Below are positions 1 to 9,227 of a DNA stretch of 64,000 nt, in pieces (the first letter of the stretch is position 1; each line of letters opens with the position of its first letter). The notes below the pieces were generated by a model. It saw only the letters and a program-made list of their open reading frames with translations, searched no databases and had not been told where the DNA came from. Made by a program: the position numbers and the translations under genes. Source of the stretch: Streptomyces tanashiensis (GTDB lineage: Bacteria > Actinomycetota > Actinomycetes > Streptomycetales > Streptomycetaceae); the NCBI RefSeq assembly GCF_014648895.1, contig NZ_BMRZ01000001.1, forward strand, positions 558,001-622,000. The letters are read 5' to 3'.

Positions 1-1429
1 GGACGGTGGCGCCGTCACGGACGAACTTCTGGTTGGCGGCGCCGCTGCAGTTCCAGACGATGACGGCCTTGCCGGCCTGGTAGGCGGCTCCCGGCACGTC
101 GAGGCAGCGGTCCTGGGTGAGCTGGGTGTGGACGGTCTGCCGGGCGGAGTCGTACCACCAGCCCTGGTTGCGGCCGCCGTGGCAGTCCCAGCCGAGGACG
201 GCGGTCCCGTTGGCCGACTCGCCGGCGTTCACGTCGAGACAGTTGCCGGTCGCCTGGTTCCTCAGCGGCGCGTACGCGTCGTCCCAGGCGAGCGGGAAGA
301 GCGACGGGGTGCCGGAGGAGTTGACGTCGGCGCAGCTCGCCTCGCGCAGACCCGAGTTGTAGATCTGGGTCAGGCAGGACGCGAAGGCGCCGTGGCCGCT
401 CCTGTTGGGGTGGAAGGACTGGCGGACGGAGTTCTCGTCGATGCCGCCGGGCTTGGAGAGGTCGATGTAGAGGCCCCGGGCCCAGGTGTCCTCCATGCAG
501 ACCTCGTGGCCGTGGAAGAGGCGCGAGTTGTCGAGGTAGGTGGCCCCGGTGTCGGCCGCGATCCTCCGCATGCCGCGCTCGAACGCGGGGACGGCGGTGT
601 TGCGGCCCCACTTGGTGTCGGAGTCGTACCCCATGCCGCCGCAGGCGAGCTTGCCGGGGAAGTTCGGGTTGTCGTGGAAGTCGGGGCCGATCGGGCTGGG
701 GTAGCCCATGACGACGAGCTTGTAGTCGCCGTCGGCGTATCCGGCGTCGCGCATGACGGTCTTCAGGTCGCGGACGGTCTGCTCGACCTTGGGCACGAGT
801 CCGTCGACGCGGGCCTGCCAGCCGGGCGCGTACTTGGGCTCGCAGGTGCCCTGGCTGAGCACGTACCGCTGGACGCAGTCGGTCATGACGGGCCCGAACT
901 GCAGGTCGTCGTTGGCGCCGGCGACGAGCAGGACCATCTTGATGCGGGTGTTGCGGGCCTTCACCGCGAGGTTGTCGCTCTGGACGAGCTCGTCGGCGTA
1001 CTGCTTGGAGCCGCCGATCCGGATGTTGCCGGTGTAGGCGCCGGAACAGGCCACGTTGAAGGTGAGGTCCGCGGGGATCCCGGTGCGGTGGATGGCGGCG
1101 TCCGGGGAGCGGTGGCACCAGTTGGTGGGCCCGTTGGTGGGCGACTCGTACGTGCCGACGCCCTCGCCGGAGATCTCGCTGTCGCCGAGCGAGATCAGGC
1201 CGGTCCTGCGCTGGGCGAGCGGGCGCTCCTCGGGGCTGCCGTAGAGCTTGGTCGCCTCGGCGGCCCGGATCGCCTCCAGCTCGGGGGAGAGCGGTACGGA
1301 GGTGATTCCGGCCGTGGTGCTCGTGTCGGCCGCGCCGGCGGGGGCGGCGGCGGTCATGCTGCCGAGGGCCGCCGCGGCCGCGGCGACGGCCGCGACGGAC
1401 CAGCGGAATCTGTACCTGGTGCGCTTCAC
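1..1429 (-). CDS. Secreted GDSL/SGNH esterase with C-terminal ricin-type lectin domain (3' end beyond window)
   Basis: A secreted SGNH-hydrolase ester hydrolase that probably binds a polysaccharide. The start is GTG at 1429, preceded by AGGAGG. Residues 1-33 form a Tat/Sec-like signal peptide: basic KRTRYRFR, an alanine-rich core, then AGAADT. The catalytic block I is GDS at residues 82-84, followed by GAND at 171-174 (block III) and SFHPNRSGH at 338-346, which supplies the catalytic His. From about residue 385 a beta-trefoil ricin B-like lectin begins (NCLDV, GWDCHGG, NQGWWYD; then RCLDV, VWNCSG, NQKF). 476 codons are visible and the reading frame runs off position 1 without a stop, so the last lectin repeat is missing. 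Substrate is not readable from sequence; acetylated xylan or lipid are possible. Divergent from fumC. Confidence 0.88.
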   Translation of the reverse strand, partial: MKRTRYRFRWSVAAVAAAAAALGSMTAAAPAGAADTSTTAGITSVPLSPELEAIRAAEATKLYGSPEERPLAQRRTGLISLGDSEISGEGVGTYESPTNGPTNWCHRSPDAAIHRTGIPADLTFNVACSGAYTGNIRIGGSKQYADELVQSDNLAVKARNTRIKMVLLVAGANDDLQFGPVMTDCVQRYVLSQGTCEPKYAPGWQARVDGLVPKVEQTVRDLKTVMRDAGYADGDYKLVVMGYPSPIGPDFHDNPNFPGKLACGGMGYDSDTKWGRNTAVPAFERGMRRIAADTGATYLDNSRLFHGHEVCMEDTWARGLYIDLSKPGGIDENSVRQSFHPNRSGHGAFASCLTQIYNSGLREASCADVNSSGTPSLFPLAWDDAYAPLRNQATGNCLDVNAGESANGTAVLGWDCHGGRNQGWWYDSARQTVHTQLTQDRCLDVPGAAYQAGKAVIVWNCSGAANQKFVRDGATV

Positions 1430-1534
1430 TGCGCCTCCTGGAAGTGGGGTTACCCACGGTTTTTACTGGCCGGTACGCGCCATGGGAATACATCGAACAA
1501 GACAAGTGCTCATCTTTTATTGGAGGTTGGATAC

Positions 1535-2935
1535 ATGAACCAGGACGATGGATACCGGATCGAGCACGACTCCATGGGAGAGGTGCGGGTCCCCGCGCAC
1601 GCCAAGTGGCGGGCCCAGACCCAGCGGGCCGTGGAGAACTTCCCGGTCTCCGGGCAGCGCCTGGAGCGCGCCCACATCGAGGCCCTGGCCCGGATCAAGG
1701 CCGCCGCGGCCAAGGTCAACGCCGAGCTCGGGGTGATCGAGAAGGACCGCGCGGAGGCGATCGTCTCGGCCGCGGGGGAGGTTGCCGAGGGGCGCTGGGA
1801 CGAGCACTTCCCCGTGGACGTCTTCCAGACCGGTTCGGGCACCTCGTCCAACATGAACACCAACGAGGTGATCGCCACCCTCGCCACCGAGCGGCTCCCC
1901 GAGGGCCGCGAGGTCCACCCCAACGACCACGTCAACGCCTCGCAGTCCTCGAACGACGTCTTCCCCTCCTCGATCCACATCGCGGCCACCGGCGCGGTCA
2001 CCCGCGACCTGATCCCCGCCCTCGACCACCTGGCCGCCTCCCTGGAGCGAAAATCGGCCGAATTCGCGTCGGTGGTGAAGTCCGGCCGTACGCATCTGAT
2101 GGACGCCACCCCGGTCACCCTGGGCCAGGAGTTCGGCGGCTACGCGGCCCAGGTCCGGTACGGCGTCGAGCGGCTGCGCGCCGCACTCCCCCGCCTCGCC
2201 GAACTCCCCCTCGGCGGCACGGCGGTGGGCACGGGCATCAACACCCCGGCCGGCTTCTCCGCGGCCGTCATCGACGAGGTCGCCCGCGCCACCGGGCTGC
2301 CGCTGACGGAGGCCCGCGACCACTTCGAGGCCCAGGGGGCCCGCGACGCCCTGGTGGAGACGTCCGGGCAGCTCCGGACCATCGCCGTCTCCCTCACCAA
2401 GATCGCCAACGACCTGCGCTGGATGGCCAGCGGCCCGCGCACCGGCCTCGCCGAGATCAACCTCCCCGACCTCCAGCCCGGCTCCTCGATCATGCCGGGC
2501 AAGGTCAACCCGGTGATCCCCGAGGCGGTCCTGATGGTCGCCGCGCAGGTGACCGGAAACGACACCACGGTGGCGGTGGCGGGCGCGGCCGGGAACTTCG
2601 AGCTCAACGTGATGCTGCCGGTGATGGCCAAGAACCTGCTGGAGTCCGTACGGCTGCTCGCCAACGCCTCCCGGCTGCTCGCCGACCGCACGGTCGACGG
2701 GATCACCGCGAACGTGGAGCGCGCCCGCGAGTACGCCGAGTCCTCGCCGTCCGTCGTCACCCCGCTGAACAAGTACATCGGCTACGAGGAGGCCGCCAAG
2801 GTCGCGAAGAAGTCCCTCGCCGAGCGGAAGACCATCCGCGAGGTGGTGCTGGAGTCCGGCTACGTCGAGCGGGGCGACCTCACCGTCGAGCAGCTGGACG
2901 AGGCGCTGGACGTGCTGCGCATGACCCACCCGTAG
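1535..2935 (+). CDS. fumC: Class II fumarate hydratase
   Basis: Interconverts fumarate and L-malate in the TCA cycle; cytosolic, homotetrameric in the family. 466 residues, the normal class II length. The aspartase/fumarase signature [11 protein letters not shown] lies near residue 315 and holds the catalytic loop serine. Other family blocks are visible: [28 protein letters not shown] and [16 protein letters not shown]. The ATG at 1535 is preceded by GGAGG at 8-12 bases and [17 protein letters not shown] is a typical N-terminus; the longer frame upstream is the reverse shadow of the esterase gene. It stands alone, divergent from the esterase and followed by a GC-rich hairpin region. No missing catalytic residues were noticed. 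Confidence 0.97.
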   Translation: MNQDDGYRIEHDSMGEVRVPAHAKWRAQTQRAVENFPVSGQRLERAHIEALARIKAAAAKVNAELGVIEKDRAEAIVSAAGEVAEGRWDEHFPVDVFQTGSGTSSNMNTNEVIATLATERLPEGREVHPNDHVNASQSSNDVFPSSIHIAATGAVTRDLIPALDHLAASLERKSAEFASVVKSGRTHLMDATPVTLGQEFGGYAAQVRYGVERLRAALPRLAELPLGGTAVGTGINTPAGFSAAVIDEVARATGLPLTEARDHFEAQGARDALVETSGQLRTIAVSLTKIANDLRWMASGPRTGLAEINLPDLQPGSSIMPGKVNPVIPEAVLMVAAQVTGNDTTVAVAGAAGNFELNVMLPVMAKNLLESVRLLANASRLLADRTVDGITANVERAREYAESSPSVVTPLNKYIGYEEAAKVAKKSLAERKTIREVVLESGYVERGDLTVEQLDEALDVLRMTHP

Positions 2936-2955
2936 CGGGCCGGGCCGCGGGCCCC

Positions 2956-2980
2956 GGGGCGCGTCCCCGGGGTGCGCCCC
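2956..2980 (+). terminator. Probable fumC terminator hairpin
   Basis: GGGGCGC at 2956-2962 pairs with GCGCCCC at 2974-2980 around an 11-base GC-rich loop, 20 bases after the fumC stop. No T-tract follows, as is usual in Streptomyces. Confidence 0.5.
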
Positions 2981-3010
2981 CGGGGACGCACCGGGGACGC
3001 ACCGGCAAGT

Positions 3011-3038
3011 GACCGGCCGGTAGCGACCGGCCGGTAGC
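3011..3038. repeat. Two tandem 14-bp units, each with a 10-bp palindrome
   Basis: GACCGGCCGGTAGC occurs twice back to back (3011-3024 and 3025-3038). Each copy contains the perfect palindrome ACCGGCCGGT, so two palindromes are spaced by 14 bp about 50 bp upstream of the promoter of the DUF402 gene. This could be an operator or simple GC-rich duplication. Confidence 0.6.
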
Positions 3039-3084
3039 CGACTCCTCCGTGATCTGTGCCGCAGCGGTCGTGGGAGCGCGCCCC

Positions 3085-3097
3085 TAAGATCTGCGCA
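3085..3097 (+). promoter_or_regulatory. -10 box for a leaderless transcript
   Basis: TAAGAT at 3085-3090 fits the TANNNT -10 consensus and ends 6 bases before the ATG at 3097. No Shine-Dalgarno lies in between, so the transcript probably begins at the start codon. Confidence 0.6.
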
Positions 3098-3762
3098 TGA
3101 CAGGATCGGACGGCTCTCAGCACTGGGCGCCGGGGGAGCACATCCTCTGGCGGTACCGCGGCAACGGCACCGGAGCGGTGCACATCTGCCGGCCGGTGAC
3201 GGTCGTCCAGGACACGCCCGACCTGCTCGCGGTCTGGATGGCGCCCGGCACCGAGTGCGTCCGGCCCGTCCTCGCCGACGGCACGCCCGTCCACGAGGAG
3301 CCGCTCGCCACCCGCTACACCGCACCGCGCACCACCGAGCGGACGCGCTGGTCCGGCAGCGGGGTGCTGAAGCTGGCACGGCCCGGCGAGCCGTGGTCGG
3401 TGTGGCTGTTCTGGGAGCGCGGCTGGCGCTTCCGCAGCTGGTACGTGAACCTGGAGGAGCCGCGGGTCCGCTGGTCCGGCGGCCTCGACTCCGAGGACCA
3501 CTTCCTCGACATCTCCGTCTACCCCGACCACAGCTGGCTGTGGCGGGACGAGGACGAGTTCGCGCAGGCCCAGCGGTCCGGGCTCATGAGCCCGGCGCAG
3601 GCCGCCCGGGTGCGGGCCGCCGGGGAGCGCGCGGTGGAGCGGATCAAGGCGTGGGGGGCGCCGTTCGCGGACGGCTGGGAGGACTGGCGGCCCGATCCGG
3701 GATGGCGGGTTCCCGAGCTGCCGGCGGACTGGGATCGCACCCCGGCGCACACGGCGCCGTGA
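3097..3762 (+). CDS. DUF402 family protein
   Basis: A 221-residue cytosolic protein of the DUF402 family, which includes nucleoside di/triphosphate phosphatases and the RNA-binding FAU-1 domain. The family core is clear: FRSWYVNLEEP, then LDISVYPDHSWLWRDEDEF with the acidic cluster that coordinates a divalent cation in characterised relatives. The N-terminal half is a beta-rich region rich in Trp. An ATG with an adjoining -10 box and no ribosome binding site points to leaderless expression. It follows fumC by 161 bases but has its own promoter. Activity towards a specific nucleotide cannot be inferred from the sequence alone. Confidence 0.85.
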   Translation: MTGSDGSQHWAPGEHILWRYRGNGTGAVHICRPVTVVQDTPDLLAVWMAPGTECVRPVLADGTPVHEEPLATRYTAPRTTERTRWSGSGVLKLARPGEPWSVWLFWERGWRFRSWYVNLEEPRVRWSGGLDSEDHFLDISVYPDHSWLWRDEDEFAQAQRSGLMSPAQAARVRAAGERAVERIKAWGAPFADGWEDWRPDPGWRVPELPADWDRTPAHTAP

Positions 3763-3767
3763 GACCC

Positions 3768-3798
3768 TTGATGCGCCCCCGGGGTTCAAACGTAGGAT
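3768..3798 (+). promoter_or_regulatory. Candidate promoter for the phosphatase gene
   Basis: TTGATG (3768-3773) and TAGGAT (3793-3798) are separated by 19 bases, a plausible housekeeping-sigma promoter, lying just after the DUF402 stop codon and upstream of the direct repeats at 3821-3858. Confidence 0.4.
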
Positions 3799-3820
3799 CG
3801 TCCTCCGCACGGCAGAGACG

Positions 3821-3858
3821 GACCGAACACCACGTCAGACCGACCGAACAGCACGTCA
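3821..3858. repeat. 17-bp direct repeat, operator candidate
   Basis: GACCGAACACCACGTCA (3821-3837) and GACCGAACAGCACGTCA (3842-3858) differ at one base and are spaced 21 bp start to start, two helical turns. They sit between the candidate promoter and the translation start, as expected for a regulator or leader-RNA site. Confidence 0.55.
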
Positions 3859-3912
3859 AAGACGCAGCACAGCACAGGACCTGACCAGAAGTCATCCACG
3901 AGGGGGAGAGCA

Positions 3913-4077
3913 GTGCCGGACGTGCGCCCGGGTGTTCCGACCCCAGCCGTTGCCGCAGCTCGCGGAACGTCCAGATCCGCTGCATACGAGGGGTTTACCC
4001 CCGCCGAAGGCGCGGCATCGGCGAGAAGAGCGAGTGCATCGCACCACCGGCCCGGACGGACGGAATCCCACGCGTGA
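3913..4077 (+). CDS. Possible 54-residue leader ORF coupled to the downstream phosphatase
   Basis: GTG at 3913 has a strong ribosome binding site (GAGGGGGAGA, 3 bases upstream). The frame runs 54 codons and ends at TGA 4075-4077, which overlaps the GTG start of the phosphatase gene as GTGA. That is the classic geometry of translational coupling. Against it being a real protein, its third codon positions contain many A/T and it uses several AGA codons, unlike neighbouring genes. The product (basic, Ala/Ser-rich, no domain) is not recognised. It may be a regulatory leader peptide, or an N-terminal part separated from the phosphatase by a frameshift. Confidence 0.35.
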   Translation: MPDVRPGVPTPAVAAARGTSRSAAYEGFTPAEGAASARRASASHHRPGRTESHA

Positions 4078-6143
4078 CGGAGCATCCCACCTCCCACGAA
4101 GGCCGGCAGCCCCTGGCTGCCCGGTCGCAGGAACGCGCGCGCCCTCGCCAGGAGGCGGCGGCCGGCCTGCCCTCCGACGTGCCCGCCCAGCCGGGCGGCC
4201 CGGCGGCCCCGGACGCGTCCGCGCAGCCCACCGGACCGGACTCCCCCGGCGGCACGGGCCGGCCGGGCACCCCCGCCGGCGCGAACCACCCCGGCTCCGC
4301 GGCCGGCGGCACGGGCCGGCCCGCCGACTCCGGCGGTACGAACCGTCCGGCCGGCCCCGGCGGTTCGGGCCATCCCGGCTCCCCCGGTGCGGTGGCCGTC
4401 GCCGTCTCCCCGCAGCCGCCCGGCGGCGGGTCCCGCGGCGGGGACGGCAGCGCGCGGCGCGAGGGCGACCGGCTGCGGTTCGTCGGCGCCGCGACCCGGC
4501 GCATCGCGCGCGGCATCGACCTGGACGAGATCGTCCTGGGCCTGTGCCGGGCCACCGTGCCGACCTTCTCCGACGAGATCCTGGTCTACCTCCGCGACCC
4601 GCTCCCGGTGGGCGACGAGCGGCCGGTGGCGCCGTTCGTGCTGCGGCTGCGCCGTACCGACCGGCTCCGGTTAAGCGATCTGGAGGGCGAGGAGCTCGTC
4701 CTCGTACCCGATCCGGATCCGACCCCCGCGGCCGAACTCTGCGAGGTACGGAACGGCGGGGCGCTGGCCGAGGTGCTGCGCGGGGTGCGGCCGGTGTTCG
4801 GCGACTCCGCTGCCGCCAAGGCGGCGCTGGCCGAACTGCTCGGACCCGAGCACCCGCTGCCCGGTGGGCTGCGCGCGGTCCTCGCGCCGCTGCGCGGCCG
4901 GCGCCGGGTGATCGGCGCCGCCGTGTTCCTGCGCCGCCCCGAGCGGGCCGGCTTCGAGCCGAACGACCTGCTCGTCGCGGCGCAGTTGGCGACGCACACC
5001 GCGCTCGGCATCGACAAGGCCGTGCTGTACGGCCGCGAGGCGTACATCGCGGACGAGCTCCAGCGGACGATGCTGCCGGACTCGCTGCCGCAGCCGACCG
5101 GCGTCAAGCTGGCCTCGCGCTACCTTCCGGCGGCGGAGACGGCCCGGGTCGGCGGCGACTGGTACGACGCGATCCCGCTGCCCGGCAGCCGCGTCGCCCT
5201 CGTGGTCGGCGACGTCATGGGCCACTCCATGACCTCGGCGGCGATCATGGGCCAGCTGCGCACGACGGCGCAGACCCTGGCCGGTCTCGACCTGCCGCCG
5301 CAGGAGGTCCTGCACCACCTGGACGAGCAGGCGCAGCGGCTCGGCGAGAACCGCATGGCGACCTGCATGTACGCGGTGTACGACCCGGTCTCGCACCGGA
5401 TCACCGTCGCCAACGCGGGCCATCCGCCGCCGATACTGCTGCACCTGGGCGGCCGCGCCGAGGTGCTGCGGGTGCCGCCCGGCGCCCCGATCGGGGTCGG
5501 CGGGGTGGACTTCGAGGCCGTCGAGCTGGACGCCCCGGCCGGGGCCACGCTCCTGCTCTACACGGACGGTCTCGTCGAGTCCCGGCTGCGGGACGTGTGG
5601 ACCGGGATCGAGCAGCTGCGGGAGCGCCTGGCGGCGACCGCGCAGCTCACGGGCCCGGACCACTCGCCGCCCCTGGAGGCGCTCTGCGACGACGTCCTCG
5701 ACATGCTGGGCCCCGGCGACCGGGACGACGACATCGCGCTGCTCGCGGCCCGGTTCGACGGGATCGCGCCGAGCGACGTCGCGTACTGGTTCCTGGAACC
5801 GGAGGACGCGGCCCCGGGGCGGGCCCGGCGGCTCGCCCGGCGGGCCCTGGCCCGCTGGGACCTGGAGGAGCTGACGGACTCGGTCGAGCTGCTGATCAGC
5901 GAGGTCGTGACGAACGCCGTGCGGTACGCGGAGCGGCCGGTGACCCTGCGGCTGCTCCGGACGGACGTGCTGCGCTGCGAGGTCGGCGACGACTCCCCGC
6001 AGCTGCCCCGTCAGCGGCGGGCGCGCGACACGGACGAGGGCGGGCGCGGGCTCTTCCTGGTGAACCGGCTGGCCCGGCGCTGGGGGGCGACCAGGCTCTC
6101 GGGCGGCAAGGTGGTGTGGTTCGAGCTGGCGACCCGTACCTGA
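4074..6143 (+). CDS. GAF / PP2C (SpoIIE-type) phosphatase / HATPase regulator, with TTA codon
   Basis: A 689-residue RsbU-like serine phosphatase, probably part of a sigma-factor partner-switching pathway. Residues 1-130 are a disordered Pro/Gly-rich tract. About 135-310 is a GAF-like sensor, about 320-560 the PP2C domain (RVGGDWYDA, VVGDVMGHSM, ANAGHPPP, LYTDGLVE, DRDDDIALL), and about 565-689 an RsbW-like ATPase domain (SEVVTNAVRYAE, DEGGRGLFLV). Phosphatase and anti-sigma-kinase-like modules in one chain are common in Streptomyces. The start GTG overlaps the stop of a short upstream ORF. Codon 200 (4671-4673) is TTA, the rare leucine codon read by the bldA tRNA, so expression should depend on developmental or growth phase. 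No cognate sigma or anti-anti-sigma gene adjoins. Ends in a strong bidirectional terminator. Confidence 0.9.
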   Translation: MTEHPTSHEGRQPLAARSQERARPRQEAAAGLPSDVPAQPGGPAAPDASAQPTGPDSPGGTGRPGTPAGANHPGSAAGGTGRPADSGGTNRPAGPGGSGHPGSPGAVAVAVSPQPPGGGSRGGDGSARREGDRLRFVGAATRRIARGIDLDEIVLGLCRATVPTFSDEILVYLRDPLPVGDERPVAPFVLRLRRTDRLRLSDLEGEELVLVPDPDPTPAAELCEVRNGGALAEVLRGVRPVFGDSAAAKAALAELLGPEHPLPGGLRAVLAPLRGRRRVIGAAVFLRRPERAGFEPNDLLVAAQLATHTALGIDKAVLYGREAYIADELQRTMLPDSLPQPTGVKLASRYLPAAETARVGGDWYDAIPLPGSRVALVVGDVMGHSMTSAAIMGQLRTTAQTLAGLDLPPQEVLHHLDEQAQRLGENRMATCMYAVYDPVSHRITVANAGHPPPILLHLGGRAEVLRVPPGAPIGVGGVDFEAVELDAPAGATLLLYTDGLVESRLRDVWTGIEQLRERLAATAQLTGPDHSPPLEALCDDVLDMLGPGDRDDDIALLAARFDGIAPSDVAYWFLEPEDAAPGRARRLARRALARWDLEELTDSVELLISEVVTNAVRYAERPVTLRLLRTDVLRCEVGDDSPQLPRQRRARDTDEGGRGLFLVNRLARRWGATRLSGGKVVWFELATRT

Positions 6144-6167
6144 GCCGGCGCCGGAGCGTTCCCGTAC

Positions 6168-6210
6168 GACCGAAGGCCGGACCCCTGTGCGGGGGGTCCG
6201 GCCTTCGGTC
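6168..6210. terminator. Bidirectional terminator
   Basis: A perfect 18-bp stem (6168-6185 with 6193-6210, starting GACCGAAGGCCGG) with a 7-base loop lies between the convergent phosphatase and penicillin-binding protein genes. Confidence 0.9.
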
Positions 6211-6215
6211 CGTCG

Positions 6216-8435
6216 TCAGCGGGGCGGGCGTCCCGTGCTGTTCGCGTCGGGCCCGCCGCCGGCGTCCGGCGGCTGGATCGACGTCGGCGGGGACGTCGGC
6301 TCCTGGGTCTCCGTCGGTTCCTGGGTGGGCTCCGGCGGCGTGGTGACCGGGTCGGTCGTCGGCTGCGGCGGGGTGGTGGCCGTCGAGGTCGGCGGGGCCG
6401 TCGGGTCCGGGGAGGCCGTGGTCGGCTCCTCGGTCGGCTCGTCGGTCTCCGGGGCCTCGGTGGTCGGGGTGGGGTCCGGGAGCGTGCCGTCCGGGGCGCC
6501 GCCCTCGGTCTCCAGGTCGAAGGCGGCGTCCGAGCCGCCGTTCAGGGCGCGTTCGGTGTAGTCGCCCCAGATCTGGGCGGGCGTGCGGCCACCGTTGGCA
6601 CGGCCGGGGTTGATGGTGTCGGTGAGGGTGACCTGGTTGCCCTTGGCGTCCTCGCCGAAGAGGCCGACGGCGGTGACGAGTTCGGGGGTGTAGCCCACGA
6701 ACCAGGCGGAACGGTTGTTCTCGGAGGTGCCGGTCTTGCCGGCGGCCTCGTAGTCACCGGCGGCCCGGAAGCCGGAGCCGCTCTGCACGACGCCCATCAT
6801 GGCCCGGGTGGCGGTGTCGGCGGCCTCGCGGCTGATGACCTGGTCGCCGATCGCCTTGGCGCCCTGGACCGTGCGGTCCTTGTGCGCGGCGGTCTTCACG
6901 AGGGTCGGGGTGACCTTCTTGCCGTGGTTGTCGAGCGTGGCGTAGGCGCCGGCCATGTCCAGGGTCGAGGCGCCCATGGTGCCGAGGGAGATGGCCGGGG
7001 ACTCCGGGAAGTCCGCGCCGTCCTTCATGCCGAGGGCGAGGGCGGTCTTCTTGGCCTTGGCCGGGGTGACGTCGACGATCATCTGGGCGTAGACCGAGTT
7101 GATCGAGCTGTTGGTGGCCTTCTGCACGGTGACGGGGCCGTAGCTGTCGTCGTCCTCGTTCTCCGGCGCGAAGGCGATGGGGCTGCCGACGACCGGCCGC
7201 TTGCTGGTGCCGTCGTAGATGGTGCCGAGGCCGATCGTGCGGCCGTCCTGGGTGACCGCGCGGTTGTCGACGGCGGAGGCGAGGACGATCGGCTTGAAGG
7301 TGGAGGCGGGCTGGTAGTCGCGGCGGGTCGCGTTGGACATCCAGTGCTCGGTGGCGCCGACGCCGCCGTACATCGCGACGACCGCTCCGGTCTTCGGGTC
7401 GACGGAGGTGGCGCCGGCCTGGACGGTGGCCTGCTTCTTGTCGCCCTTGCGGTCGAGCTTGGCCTCCAGCTGCTTGTCGACCGCCTTGACGAGGTCCTTC
7501 TGCTTCTTCTCGTCGATGTTGAGGGTGATCGTCCAGCCGCCGGCCTTGATGTCCTCCTCGCTGACGCCCTGGCGCATCAGCTCCTGGTTGGCGGCCTCGA
7601 CGATGTAGCCGGTCTGGCCCTCCATGCCGGGGGCGGGCTTGGGCTTCTGCGGCACGGGGAACTTCATGCCGGCGCGCTCGGACGCGCTGAGCCAGCCCTC
7701 GCCGACCATGTTGTCGAGGACGTAGTTCCAGCGATCCTCGACGAGCTTGCGGCCGGTGGTGCTCGCGGAGGTCCAGTCGTACTGGTTGGGCGCCTGGAGC
7801 AGCGAGGCGAGGTAGGCGCCCTGTGCGGTGGTGAGCTGGGTGGCGTCGACGCCGTAGTACGAGCGGGCGGCGGCCTGGATGCCGTAGGCGCTGCGCCCGT
7901 AGTAGCTGGTGTTGATGTACCCGGCGAGGATCTCGCTCTTGCTCGACTTCCGGTCGACCTTGATGGCGATGACCATTTCCTTGAGCTTGCGCGTCGCGGT
8001 CTGGTCCTGGCTCAGGTAGAAGTTCTTGACGTACTGCTGGGTGATGGTCGAGCCACCCTGCTTGCCCTTGCCGGTGATGGTGTTCCAGGCGGCGCGGGTG
8101 GTGCCCTTGATGTCGACGCCGTTGTCCTTGTAGAAGGTCTTGTTCTCGGCGGCGACGAACGCTTTCTGGACCGGCAGGGGGATCTTCTCGAGGCCGACGA
8201 TCTCACGGTTGATCTTGCCCGTGCGGGCGAGGATCTTGCCGTTGGAGTACTTGTAGATGTTGCTCTGCATCGTCGCCTCGGCGTTCGCCGACGGCACCGG
8301 GACCAGCAGGTAGACGACGTACAGGGCCCCCATGCCGAGCAGGCAGAACACGAGGAAGGTGCCCAGGAGCTTCTTCCAGGTGAAGAGGCGGCGTATGCCG
8401 CGCTTCTTCGCCTTGCCCTTGTCCGGTCGGCCCAT
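6216..8435 (-). CDS. Class A penicillin-binding protein (glycosyltransferase and transpeptidase)
   Basis: Bifunctional peptidoglycan synthase of 739 residues, anchored in the membrane with the catalytic part outside. Basic N-terminus, then one transmembrane segment at about 20-45. The GT51 domain shows AAENKTFY, GGSTITQQYVKN, RKLKEMVIAIKV and GYINTSYYGRSAYGIQAAA. The transpeptidase domain shows PASTFKP (SxxK serine), SSINS (SxN) and GKTGTS (KTG). The final 95 residues are a Thr/Pro/Glu-rich disordered tail. ATG at 8435. Divergent from the PadR operon; convergent with the phosphatase. All catalytic motifs appear intact. Confidence 0.96.
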   Translation of the reverse strand: MGRPDKGKAKKRGIRRLFTWKKLLGTFLVFCLLGMGALYVVYLLVPVPSANAEATMQSNIYKYSNGKILARTGKINREIVGLEKIPLPVQKAFVAAENKTFYKDNGVDIKGTTRAAWNTITGKGKQGGSTITQQYVKNFYLSQDQTATRKLKEMVIAIKVDRKSSKSEILAGYINTSYYGRSAYGIQAAARSYYGVDATQLTTAQGAYLASLLQAPNQYDWTSASTTGRKLVEDRWNYVLDNMVGEGWLSASERAGMKFPVPQKPKPAPGMEGQTGYIVEAANQELMRQGVSEEDIKAGGWTITLNIDEKKQKDLVKAVDKQLEAKLDRKGDKKQATVQAGATSVDPKTGAVVAMYGGVGATEHWMSNATRRDYQPASTFKPIVLASAVDNRAVTQDGRTIGLGTIYDGTSKRPVVGSPIAFAPENEDDDSYGPVTVQKATNSSINSVYAQMIVDVTPAKAKKTALALGMKDGADFPESPAISLGTMGASTLDMAGAYATLDNHGKKVTPTLVKTAAHKDRTVQGAKAIGDQVISREAADTATRAMMGVVQSGSGFRAAGDYEAAGKTGTSENNRSAWFVGYTPELVTAVGLFGEDAKGNQVTLTDTINPGRANGGRTPAQIWGDYTERALNGGSDAAFDLETEGGAPDGTLPDPTPTTEAPETDEPTEEPTTASPDPTAPPTSTATTPPQPTTDPVTTPPEPTQEPTETQEPTSPPTSIQPPDAGGGPDANSTGRPPR

Positions 8436-8663
8436 GTGTCCAGTCGCTCCGCTCGTCTTGTGTCCGGCGCCCTCGGTGCTGAGCCCGTCCGCGCCGGATC
8501 AGCTTGGCAAGCTAACACCGGCGAGGCGGACAAAGGACAACCGATCACGTCTTTTCCGGACGTGAGAATCAGCACCCACACCCAGAGGAACCGACGCTCG
8601 GGCGGACCGGATGGTTGCGTGAAGGATCGGTTCCGCTTGGTGACCGTCCCTGGAACCCCGGGC

Positions 8664-8692
8664 TATACATCGTGCGTATACACCCCGTGTAC
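8664..8692. promoter_or_regulatory. Overlapping inverted repeats, probable PadR operator
   Basis: TATAC-N7-GTATA (8664-8680) shares its right arm with GTATAC-N5-GTGTAC (8676-8692), ending 10 bases before the padR-type start. PadR regulators typically bind ATAC/GTAT dyads in their own promoters, so autoregulation of the whole operon is likely. Confidence 0.65.
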
Positions 8693-8702
8693 AGTGATTC
8701 CC

Positions 8703-9227
8703 ATGTCCATCGGTCACACCCTGCTCGGACTCCTGGAGTCCGGACCGCGCCACGGCTACGACCTCAAGCGCGCCTTCGACGAGAAGTTCGGCCAGGACCG
8801 GCCGCTCCACTACGGCCAGGTCTACTCGACCATGTCCCGGCTCCTGAAGAACGGCCTCGTCGTCGTCGACGGCATCGAGGCCGGCGGCGGCCCGGAGCGG
8901 AAGCGGTACGCCATCACCGAGGCCGGCATCACCGATGTCGCCCAGTGGCTCGCCACCCCCGAGAAGCCCGAGCCGTACCTCCAGTCCACGCTCTACACCA
9001 AGGTCGTCCTGGCCCTGCTCACCGGCCGCGGCGCCTCCGAGATCCTCGACACCCAGCGCGCCGAGCACCTGCGCCTGATGCGCGAGCTCACCCGGCGCAA
9101 GCGCGACGGCGACCTCGCCGACCAGCTCATCTGCGACCACGCCCTCTTCCACCTGGAGGCGGACCTGCGCTGGCTGGAACTGACCGCCGCCCGCCTCGAC
9201 GCGCTCGCCGAGGAGATCCGCCGATGA
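8703..9227 (+). CDS. PadR family transcriptional regulator
   Basis: A 174-residue DNA-binding repressor. The N-terminal winged helix is typical of PadR: TLLGLLESGPRHGYDLKRAF, then YGQVYSTMSRLLKNGLV, then ERKRYAITEAG. The C-terminal half is the helical Vir_act_alpha_C-like dimerisation domain. The ATG at 8703 lies directly behind a pair of overlapping inverted repeats. Its stop overlaps the start of the ABC ATPase gene as ATGA, so regulator, ATPase and permease form one translationally coupled operon. By analogy with other PadR-ABC loci it probably represses the transporter until a toxic compound or envelope-active peptide is present. Confidence 0.92.
   Translation: MSIGHTLLGLLESGPRHGYDLKRAFDEKFGQDRPLHYGQVYSTMSRLLKNGLVVVDGIEAGGGPERKRYAITEAGITDVAQWLATPEKPEPYLQSTLYTKVVLALLTGRGASEILDTQRAEHLRLMRELTRRKRDGDLADQLICDHALFHLEADLRWLELTAARLDALAEEIRR

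Noticed and set aside
15..1505. Long Arg/Pro-rich frame opposite fumC upstream region
   Set aside because: It is a shifted frame of the GDSL esterase gene: composition is Arg/Pro/His-rich and it has no domain; the real frame has signal peptide, GDS and lectin motifs.
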